Assembly (NCBI GenBank): GCA_029168955.1
Contig: JAPDOI010001548.1
Coordinates: 1-64,000, forward strand
Direction of reading: 5' to 3'
DNA: 64,000 nucleotides
Origin: Aplectana chamaeleonis
Lineage: Eukaryota > Nematoda > Chromadorea > Rhabditida > Cosmocercidae
The notes below the pieces were generated by a model. It worked only from the letters and a program-made list of their open reading frames with translations. It was not told the DNA's origin and did no database searches. Shown one piece after another: positions 45,298 through 55,500 of this stretch (position 1 is its first letter; every line of letters begins with the position of its first letter). The position numbers and the translations under genes were made by a program.

Positions 45298-46500
45298 TGG
45301 TATTTTATTTATATTATATTTTATATTTTTGAAAGCGGGTAGAGGGTGGGGAAAATTTCTCTTTGCCTGAAGCCTCTAATCGACGCAGAATCGTGTGTGA
45401 ATTCCGATAAATCTCCAGAAGCAAAAAAAAACTACGAACGAAAACCATTTTCTCATTTCGAATTGTTCGAAAAAAATTATGACCTAAAGACAGCTCAAAA
45501 ATGTTTTCATGAATTTAGTAGGTCATTCTAGAATATTGAATCTCACAATGTCCCAACTATTCGACATTTTTTCAAAAAAGGATATAAAAAATAAAAATGA
45601 GAAAAAATGTGCTGAAAACGCGTAATTTTTATATTACAGGTTTGAAGGGAACCCTCACCTTTTCCCAGTCGGGCATCCTAAACAACCGTCACCGCTCGGA
45701 TCGCTGTCTCCACCTCAGTGGACCGATGCTGTAGAGGCTGGCAGGAAGGGGACGGACATAACATAAAGGCGCTTTAGTCTTCGCACCTGTTCTCACACTT
45801 TCGTAGTTGTGCTCCGCGATTTTGTCTTCGTTTACCCTCTATAAAAGGTCGAAATTCAAATCACTCGATGCGCGAGCGGCGCGCGCGACGCCTCATCCTC
45901 CGTCTGCCCTACGCTCTCTCACTGTCTCTAACCTCCGCTCCACACCAGCACGCGTAGGAACCAAGTGAATTTCGCCGTTTTATAGCCTGTATGCCACGAC
46001 CAAAGCGAGGTGTTCTGGGTGGAACTGACAAACCAGATGTTCATGAAATTGCCAATGAACATTGTTGCGGGATAAACGGCGGACGTCGCGGGGCAACAAA
46101 TCCGGCCTGTAGACGGCAGCGGTCTTGCGGAACACAACTATGAGTGTGCAAGTTCTCTCTCTCTGCTGGTGGATGTAAGAAACATTTCCGACCTCTTTAG
46201 AGGCCATGAATGCAATCCTACATTTGTCGGTCTCCATTCGTGGATAGCTCTGTATTTTTAAGTGTACGAGTTCGTACCGAACCATACCTGGTACACCACG
46301 TAAACATGTTAAACGCCTTCGAGCTCATCTCGTCATTCCCAGCTCGGTGTCAGTATGCTCCAATGCTGACGCTGTGACGCGACCGCAACGCTTGCGATTG
46401 GAACGATTTTCCCGCGTAGTGACCTGCCTGCTTTAGATCAATAAGAGTCAGGATTGAATTTGTAGTCGTAGTTTTGTGCCAGGATTTGCTTCCAATATCA
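45298..46500. other. No gene recognised
   Basis: AT-rich then GC-rich sequence. GCCGTTTTATAGCCTGTA at about 45972 resembles one end of the GC-rich palindromic MITE but has no partner arm nearby. Confidence 0.45.
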
Positions 46501-46621
46501 GTGGCTGTATTCATAAAACTACGGGAGCCTCCCGGGAATGTTTCTAGAACCAGCCGATGTATGCAAAAGGCGAACTTTGGACCCTCCCAGGAGGCTCCCG
46601 TAGTTTCATGAGTACGGCCAC
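46501..46621. mobile_element. 121-bp palindromic MITE
   Basis: About 35-bp arms: GTGGCTGTATTCATAAAACT, ACGGGAGCCTCCC, mirrored by GGAGGCTCCCGTAGTTTCAT and GAGTACGGCCAC. Very short spacer; single copy in the window. Confidence 0.75.
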
Positions 46622-46699
46622 AGGTTCGCGTAGTTGATTCTGTTAGTCTTTTCATACTCCGACTGTCTCCTTACACATCTGTGGGTTTTCTTCTCGTTT

Positions 46700-47259
46700 T
46701 AGGCCCCGGTCAGACTTCGTCGAAAAACCTGCTGAGTCCGACTGAGTCCGGATGAGTCCGGGGTGGAGAAACTTGCTGAGTCCCTTTGAGTCCGGTTGCC
46801 CCCAGCACCAATCAGCTCCTCTGCGAAACACGCAATTGATAGTGACGATTATCACCTCAGCTGTGAATCGGAACGTGTCTGGTGGCTGATTTGTCTTGTT
46901 TTCAACATGTCTGAATCTGATTCCCGTATCAGCAGCAGGTGGGGCAGAGCGCAGATGACGAGAGTCGAGATGTGGCGGGACTCGGCAGGTCGCAGTCGGC
47001 CGAAAAAATGCACCCAAATCACGTGAAAAACACCTATATCGACCGGGTGGGACTCAGTGGGACTCAGCCGGTCTCAGTGAGGTGCATTGGCCCCGCCCTT
47101 GTACGCATGAGAAATATCTGTATCGACCGGGGGGATTGCGGTGGGCATCAGACGGTCGCAGTCGGACTCGGTTGATTTTTTTGCACCCATTTCCCACAAA
47201 TTCGGTGCGTATCGACCCGGTGGGACTCAGTAGATCCACCGACTATGACGGGGGCCTTA
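46700..47259. mobile_element. 560-bp MITE, TAGGCCCCGGTCAGAC family, copy 1
   Basis: Ends TTAGGCCCCGGTCAGAC and GACGGGGGCCTTA are inverted. The interior is rich in GAGTCCG, GACTCAG and GACCGGGTGGGA words repeated in both orientations. A 254-bp relative lies at 57669-57922. Confidence 0.72.
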
Positions 47260-49257
47260 CCTGATATTCATCTATGAAATCCTTCTTCTGTCTATAGGCT
47301 AAACTCGTAGGTCTTGCAAAGCCCGCGTATTGTCTTCTCATCTCTTTATGAAGAGATACAGTAGGCACAGGTCGCACTTATACCTTGCGTTCCTCATTGT
47401 GCGATGGTGCAAACTCCGTGTGCTTATGTTATAACGTACGTGCACCGAGTTTGCGCCAATGCGCGATAACTCTGAGAAAATTTGCCGCGTCAGCGCCGGG
47501 AAGGGACCGCCACCCTCGACCGTGCCCCGATAGTTCCGCGATAGTACCGCAGCGGCTCCGCGTTAGAACCGAGCAGGCTCCGCGAGGATGCAGCAGTGAA
47601 CCCGCGTGGAGTGCGATGTACTATCGTGTGTGGTAAAACAAAATTGTCGCAGGTTCAGTTATCCAAGTTCGAGGTACATACCGTATTTTTTAGGGCGCAA
47701 AAGTGGCGGTAACCTTTGTCCCTATTAGACAGAGGAGGTACCGACCGCAGGTGCGTATTTTTGTTTTTAGGCCCTTCTAGTTGTATTATAATTCTTAAAT
47801 AACTTTATATCAGATACTCTCCCGGAGCCGCCGCGGCTAGGCGGTAGTGCGGGCGCGGCTCTGCGATGGTGCCGCTCCGGTGCCTGTAGGCTCCAAAGCG
47901 GCGCTGTCGCGGAGCCGCAGCGGCAATTTCTCTTACAAGGGACGACCCCCCGGGGGAGGCGACGCCCTGAAAAAAGTTCTTCTGAGAGTTATGGGGGATG
48001 GATAGAGTAATAATAACCTATGCTCTGTTTTTCCTAAGGGCCTTCCGATATTCCAGAAAAAAAGAAAAAATCGTTTGAAACTACCTGTAACCCTCTACTC
48101 GGAGCAACTAGAGTGAGTTCGTATGCTCTGCACACATTAAGTTACAATAAAAAGGTTGCTCTCTTCAAGGTTTGACGGTTTGATTCTGGCCCATTCGTGA
48201 GATATAAGCCTTTTCCGAGCTCTTGTGCATTCCATTCCTCGTATCAGTTGATTGAAGTTGCCATAGCCACGGAGCAGGGATGGTCGAGAGGATAGCGATG
48301 GGGAATGTTAAACTACGAAGGGATGCTGGGTTGCGGGTTCGATTCCCGCAATGCATCTTCTGAAAAAGTTGTTTTGCATTTATTCGATTGTTTACCCACG
48401 AGGTTTCTCATTCACATTTTAACTAGCTTTTTTTCTATCTTACTGGACTTACAATTTCTATCGCGTGAATCCCTGTAGTATATGAGCATTTCCTCACCTG
48501 ATTAAAAATTATTCTTCTCACATTTTGTGCTTGCATTTCGGGTTCATTGAGAAATTTTGCAATGTAAGTATCTTGTAACTTTGTTTTACTCTTCTCGAGT
48601 AAAGAAAAACACCTTTCTTGAACACATAGAAGTCGTTTGCGAATAATCGTAGAAAAAGCGTTACCATTGCAAGAAGCAAAGGGATGAACCCTTTCTTAAA
48701 AATTATCATCATGGCCGCAGTTTTCAGTTTCACTAGGCGACAATCAGTTCCCTCAATACGTCTGCTGATACTTCAGCGAAAACTTCTGAACTTGGCTCGA
48801 TCACGCAGAAATTTTTTTTCGATTATCTGGAATTCGAGGGTGAGTGAGCGAGTATATGGCGAAAAAAAATCGAAATTTTTTCCTCCATATTGATCCAAGT
48901 AAAGCATCTTGAGGTAGATGAGTGTTAGATATTGTAGCCAGCCAGTTTTGTCTACTGAAAAACCGAAAGCACAGCCATGGTGGACGGTTGAAGAGAATGC
49001 GCCCGCTAATTTTTAAGGTTTTTCCAATTTTTCGCTCTGCCGGAGGGTGCTTAGGTAAAACCCAACATACAGTAATGTTACCCTATCCAACCCCCACAGC
49101 TTTTAGAAGAACTTTTTTCATGACGTCTCCTACCGCGGGGGATCGTCCCTTGTTAGAGAAGGAACGCAAGGTAGCACTGCGGTCCGTGCCAGCTCTTGAT
49201 GGATTCGATCATTTTTGTCTCTATCATGCCTGTGGTTTCTAGCTACCCGTCCCCATT

Positions 49258-49258
<1 letters not shown>
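47260..49258. other. No gene firmly identified; small repeats
   Basis: The second short palindrome (GTGCACCGAGTTTGCGCCAA) is at about 47389-47469. GC-rich segments at 47510-47620 and 47820-47935 contain complementary words (GCGGCTCCGCG, CGCGGAGCCGC). A coding-looking stretch at about 48728-48839 between TTTTCAG and GTGAGT would fit phase 0 before 49535 in one frame, but another frame with two TGA also looks protein-like, so I do not call it. Confidence 0.4.
48265..48358 (+). other. tRNA-like sequence, probable pseudo-tRNA or SINE relic
   Basis: A B-box-like GGTTCGATTCC inside a paired GCGGGTTCGATTCCCGC (about 48336-48352) follows an A-box-like TGGTCGAGAGG by about 55 nt. The acceptor ends do not pair, so a working tRNA is unlikely. 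Confidence 0.3.

Positions 49259-49302
<44 letters not shown>
49259..49302. repeat. (CT)22 microsatellite
   Basis: Forty-four bases of uninterrupted CT dinucleotide, followed shortly by a G-rich tract. Likely polymorphic. Confidence 0.95.
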
Positions 49303-49305
<3 letters not shown>

Positions 49306-49534
49306 TTTCATGGTGTTATGTGGGAGGGGGGGGGGGTGGGGGCACTGTAGTGGTTTTCTTACTGGCCGAGGGCGCATCTTCACCCGGCTTGTTGCTTGGT
49401 GTCAAGTAGTCTATAGCCACAACCCTATAAACCGAAAAGATGTTAATATGAAGTGTTTTGAGGATTATCCGATCTTTTGTTGTTTTACTGCTTTGATGAT
49501 CGAAGAGTTGCAATTGGTGAATTGACCTTTGCAG

Positions 49535-52500
49535 ACTTTTGCATCCGGAAGGACAGAGGAATTTCGAAAAAAGTGTCGAGCTGTTCTACATGAAGCGGAA
49601 CTTGTCGCGAGGTCTCAAGAAGAGTTTTTGTAAGTGTTCTTTGGGTTTTTCGTCTCTATGATACGATTTTTACAAAAGTTTCTATTGACTTATCACAGGG
49701 CTCGGAAACCTCGAAACATTGCGGACGACAATCCAGAATTGTGTAGCTACGCTGATTTTCGTCGAAATACTCAAATTCTGATGCGGGATTTGAAAGGAGG
49801 TGTGTAGCTTTCTTTCGTCTGAATGCTTAACAATCGGGGAGTAGTCTTTTTTGGGGCTGCTGGGCATGAAACGCACAGTTAGGTCCGTGGCTTGCGTCTT
49901 CAAGAAAAGACATCTAAATCTCACCGGCGGCTGGCGCGAGAGAAGAGCGCAGCTGATCAGCTTACCATATCGCCAGCTGGCGGTGAGATTTAAGCCGTCC
50001 GCGCCAGCCGCGGGTGAGATTCAATTTTTTTCATGAGGAGGCAAGCCACGCGGACCTAACTGTATACGAGTGTAGTGTCGAAATTATTTTTGGGCAAGTG
50101 TCATTTTTCATGTTTTAGAATCTCGTGCTGATGCTACCATTCCAATGGGTTGGGCATGCGCGGCCCTGAAGAAGTTCGCTAAGAAAACCTATGTGGATAA
50201 GGTAAGTTACATACCTATATTTTGTGGGTTTCTCATGCGAGCGCCACACTTGTTGAGCTTATATACCCTGAATTGTGAAATTCTCCAGACATGGAAGGAA
50301 GAGAACTTGTATGAGTTGATCTGGACGATAATGTGTCAGCGACCCAACTTGAAAAAGTTCGTTCCTTTCCCTGTTTCCTTTTATTTTTGAAAGAATGAGC
50401 TGGGCATTTTTTGTATCTAGAACGACTATTGACATTTTTTTATTAGGTGGTTGCATATTCAGATTTATTTGTGATCTACTCGAGAAAGATTTTCACGACT
50501 ATGGTGCTGCGCGGTACTGGCGGCGCATGCAGCCAAGTCTAATGCATAGAACGAATGTCCGAAACAGGTTAGTTTGAAAAGTCTCACAGGATCGAAGTAC
50601 ACGGTGGAGTCCACGGTCTAGCGGTCACTTTCCTGCGGGTGTGGGAGGGTGTAGAAAATATGAAATTTGGGTGGACGCGAAAAATGAACTTCAAACGAAA
50701 GAAAAACAAAATAGAGATTTCTAAAAATTCATTTCATCGTGGACTCCAAAATTTTCGGTGTTTTCCAAAAATTGTGGTCACCATGGGAGGGGCGTAGCTT
50801 CGTTAAGGTCGGGGACAACGATGATCTGCTAGGCTCTTTCGGAATCCTGTGGCCGTGGTGTGTTTCTCAAGCTGCGGTAGTCGCCGCGCGCCGGACAAGC
50901 CACTCTTGAGTGAGCCGCGGGTTAGATTTGTAGCTTTTTGCTTTTGCCCTGAAACGTTTTTTCACATCTCACAAGGGAACTGCTTTTAGTCAGCCTGTTA
51001 ATTCCGGTTGAAATGTACTTTCCTATGGTCTTCGCAGCTGCCTAAAATCACTTCTTAAACAATTATAAGGCGTTTTTCAAAGTCTCGCGGCAAGGTATGT
51101 GTGTGTACCCATAAGAGTTTTTAGCGTGTTCTGAAAAAAGTTCGAATTTGGCGCAAAACCTGTATGGAGGGGTAATCTCGGACGCTGAACGCGAGTCTGG
51201 TGCCCGTTTGTCAAAATTCTTGGGTTTTCCGTTGGATGTTGTAGGTATCATGCCATGTAGGGGGAAACCTACTTCAATAATTTGAGAATCGGCAAGGGAA
51301 CATCAAAATCGTATTCAGCTCCCCGAATAACCCATGCATACAAATTTCGACTCAAATCTGAGATTTTAACCAAAGTACCGTATATTTACCGTAATCTGTC
51401 GAAAATCGATAAACGGACATCAGATTCGTGTTGAGCGCTCCAAGTCAACCCCAGAGAAAGACTTCGAGTCTTATATACCGAAGGACTCCGGAAATCGTCG
51501 ATAGTCGCGTTCTGGCCTTAAAATTTCCCCCTATGGAAAACTTCGAACGAAATGAGTCTAAAACATTTCGTAACTGACTAATAAACTTCAGAATCGTGAT
51601 TGGCACTCCAAAGAACCCTCATGGGAAAGTTTTAAATCATAGCTGATACATTTACCTTGGACGCTTGTAGAACTTCCTGATTAATATAAGAAAATGCTCA
51701 ACCAACAATCTGTAAAGTCCAAAAAGCTATTAGTTTATGCTAAGCTAGTAAAATGACCTTTCCTTCGAACTTCGTCCAGGCGGTTACTTTGGGGGTTAAA
51801 CACGATTATGAGGTCAGTTTAAGATTGTCGAAAGTATACCGAGCGTTTTGGAAGGTGCAATGGGTACGAAAATCAAGGGAGAAACGGCTAAAAAATTTTA
51901 GAGTGGTTTTAGGCAGCTTAGAAGGGCACATTCAGACAGTACGCTGAAATTGTTCTAGAAAAAAAAACATTTCATGTTGGGATGGCCAGGCTGACTAATA
52001 GTAGTCAACTTGTCAGATGTTTTCTGACCTCCTTTAACGTTGTGTCTTCGTCGAGAGAGAAATATAAAATTCTATCAGAAGTCGTGTGGATCCCATGTGC
52101 AATAGGAATGCATTGCGAGCATCATGTGCGGCAAATGGTTGTATACGCTGGGGACAGGGTCTCTCTACACATCGAGGGAGGAGTTGTTCCGCCTTTAGCG
52201 CCTCTAATTCCACTCGGGACCGAATCGCTTAAATTGAGTAGCGTCACGTGTCGAACTGCAAAAACGGGACAACTCCTCCCTCTGTGTTTAGAGAGAGCCT
52301 GTCCCGTATACGCTGTCCGATTTCAGGTAATGGAGTTAAACCATAGGATAGGCGATGGAGTGGCTTTGAAGCTATTATTTATTTGCACTTTTCAATCAAG
52401 CAATGTTTCGCCAGCCCCGTCGGCGCCAGCTCCGTGTGAACAACTCGCGACCCTGTCAGAACTCCGCCCATGTTAGAGTTTCAAACAGCCGAATTCGACT

Positions 52501-55500
52501 CGAGTAACACAAGGACTTCTTCGCTTTTTACTTGAAGGACAGCTCTATCCAAGGGCACGTAGTTATGGCCTCTGGACCACCTCCAGTGTTCGTCATTTCC
52601 CGGCTGGCGCGATCATGGGATCGCGCTTCATTGACCGCTCGAGTTCGACAGCACGTACTGTCAACGCATTCTGAGGTGTGAACCTCTCCAATGATACTTG
52701 TCACAGCCGGGGTCCAGCGGGCCGTTGTTCTGAACCTCTACAAGGCTAGAGTCCGTCATACGTATGCTCATTCAAAAAAAAAACTGACGTGTAATCGAAA
52801 AGGCATTCCAGGACGAATAGTAGTGGATTTTATGTGTCAACTAATTTTTTATGAATCAAATGCGACTTTTCAGGAACGAGTTATTCCGGGACCCGCTTTT
52901 GCCTACAGAAGAATATTTAAATTTTTATGCTGACGTAGAGGTGAGTGAACGACTGTATTGAGGAAATGCAGTGTAATTTCATTTGCGGACGTTATGCTTC
53001 AGCGTATACAATTTGTGAGCAGAGCAGCTGAGCTGCACCTCCTTACCGTGGAGTTGAATCGTTTAAAGAATCGAGATCCTCTATCTAAAGTGGTTGTTGG
53101 GCTGGATGCAGAGTGGAGCGCGTATGTTGCCAATAGCAGGTATTTCTTTGAATTTTGAACCGCTTTTCCTCATATTTCCTCCATTACATGTTTGTTCACA
53201 TATCAAGGGCGACGATTCTGCAGTTATCGCTTCGGGATCGCATCTTTATTATTGACCTTGATAACCGTGATGAGCTTCCTGAAAGTGCGTTGCGAGAGTT
53301 CTTCGAAATGCTGTTCCTGGACAGATCGTTCCTGAAACTGGGTAAGCTCTTTTTCTTGTTTGTTGAAGACAGGAAAGACATCGAAAGGCTCTTCTATCAT
53401 TCGGAAGCATAAGTAGTTAGGCTCTTGCGCACCTCACCTTGTTTTATTGCAGGATTCCAGTTCAGTGAGGATCTGGTGCAGATGCGAGCGGCGGTGCCTC
53501 ACTGTCGAGCTCTATTTGAGCCGGAGAATGTTGTCTGCGTGGGGAAGCTATTCGCGGAGGTATGTGCCCGATAAGAAAAACAGAACAGCGCTCAAAATCT
53601 GAAGTATTATTACTTTTAAAGTCAAGCCATTCTATAGTTAATCCTCAGCAGTGTTCTCTTTTGCCCCCTGAAAACTTTGTGAATCGCTTGCTATTGAAGA
53701 AAGTTTTCTGCATCCATAGAATTCGTTCTTTAGGACCCCCATTCAAGCTCACATGCTTAGGGTTGTAGGTATAACCTTGTCCTCTAGTATGCCCGCACGT
53801 AAATCTGACAATTTAAACACTCGGGGTCAGTAGGCCGGCAACCCGCCAGACATCAGGCCCGTGCCCCGGGACCGCGCCTGCCAACGGTGATGCCCCGGCC
53901 TGTCCCTGCCAGGGTAAAGACGCAGGCCGCGGTAGTTCCACACTAGCATCGATTAAATGATTGATTCCATAAACAAACTACTTTTTTTCCGTGATCTTTT
54001 CTCTACATACACTCCGCGGGTGCTACCTTCAAAAATTTCTCGCTAAGACAGAAGAGTCATAAAGGATGCATTCTTCTAGTGAAATCAGTGGACATGGGGA
54101 CCCTCCGCTAGTGCCACGCGACGAAGTGCGCGATGGCGAATGAATTTGGTCACTCAGGCGTGCACGAAAGTTGCCATGAGATCGTGTTCCGTGTATAGCC
54201 CGGGTTCGATGTGGCGTTCAACGTGTCATCCAACTTGCCCAATCTGACATTTTTTCTCTATTTTGGTGCGACGCGTATGCGCAGCGGCAGAACTACACCC
54301 GCCTGCTCGCTCAACGTTCTCGGCCTGCCCATCTCGAGACTTACTGTGTGCGTGGGTTCTTGTGGCGAAACTGACCCGCACGCCTTGTTTTCACCGGTTT
54401 GCTGATCGAGTGCACAGAATGGGAGGCGCCTGTTATCGGTTCAGCTGGTGCACACGACTAAAAGTCGCTGTGCTTGCGTCGTCGTTGAAGCGCCCTGCGC
54501 CTCGCGTTTCGCCAGTCTAACCGTTCCTGGGTGCCTTTCATTCTGGGCACTCGGTCAAGAAGTCGTTTTCAGACAACTTAAAGGCAGAGTACACCCTCGG
54601 ATATGAGTTTCGTGATTTTCCCTGTGTAGTAGGCCTCTCCTGTATAACACTAGCCAAGTGCAAGATCTCAATCTTTCCAAACAAAAGAAATATAAGCGAT
54701 CACCACGGGCTTCACCCCTTGGCTTGTTTTTCAAACGCAATTTCGGCTGGATGGGTGGATAGAATTGAACCGCGTCTCCGATTTGTACTCCGTTGCCGAT
54801 CTGTCTCTTCATCCTGGTTTGCTCCGCGCAACGCGTGCGAGTGGAGAGAAACACAGGCGTTAGACAGCTCATCCAGCAAATATTCGACCATATTTTCAAA
54901 ATGTAGACATACATATTTCGAGACTCATAACTCCGTTTGGAGGGGGCTTTGAACGATTTTGGAGTTGATGTCGTGGCTGAAACCTGCCTTATAGTGCGGC
55001 TTGGGTACAGCTTGTTACAGCCGGCGCTCTGTGCTCGCAAATTCTACTGCTCGTAATGACGTTTTGTCGTTATGATGTTTTGATGCTTTATGAGTTCAAA
55101 AGCTTCGATTTTATCCATAAATTCGCACCAGCTTTCAGCTTTTGGAGCGAACGGAGAAACTGAAAAATGCTGCTGAAATTCTGAAAGAAGTGCTACCTCC
55201 CGTTACGGCAACGAATGATGAGAAGGAGCAGCCGGAAGTCGAAGAAGAGGAGACTGAAAGTAAAAGTTTGATCAACTGTTTCATTATGAACCAAATCGAT
55301 GAGATAAATAGAAGGCAGCGTTCACGATGGGAAAAAAGTTACAGGTTTTTTGCAGAGTACTGACGGTTGGGGGTAAAGGAAACAAAAAGTGCGCGAACGC
55401 TGCTTTTAAGTAGTAAAAGGAGGTGCCACTATTTCCCTAACCCTTTGTTTTACAGATATAGCTGACTCGGTTGCTCCTTCACAGAAAACTCCTCAAGGCG

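Noticed and set aside
45972..45989. Solo end of the GC-rich palindromic MITE
   Set aside because: Only about 18 bases match and no second arm or TA duplication is seen.
48265..48358. A functional tRNA gene
   Set aside because: B box is good, but acceptor and anticodon arms cannot be paired convincingly. Kept only as tRNA-like.
48728..48839. Exon preceding 49535 in the exonuclease gene
   Set aside because: One frame fits phase but is Arg-rich and unconvincing; the more protein-like frame has two TGA codons and the wrong phase. Left uncalled.
51982..52476. A 164-codon plus-strand open frame
   Set aside because: It spans both arms of the MULE-like MITE within an intron whose flanking exons splice in phase; no recognisable domain.
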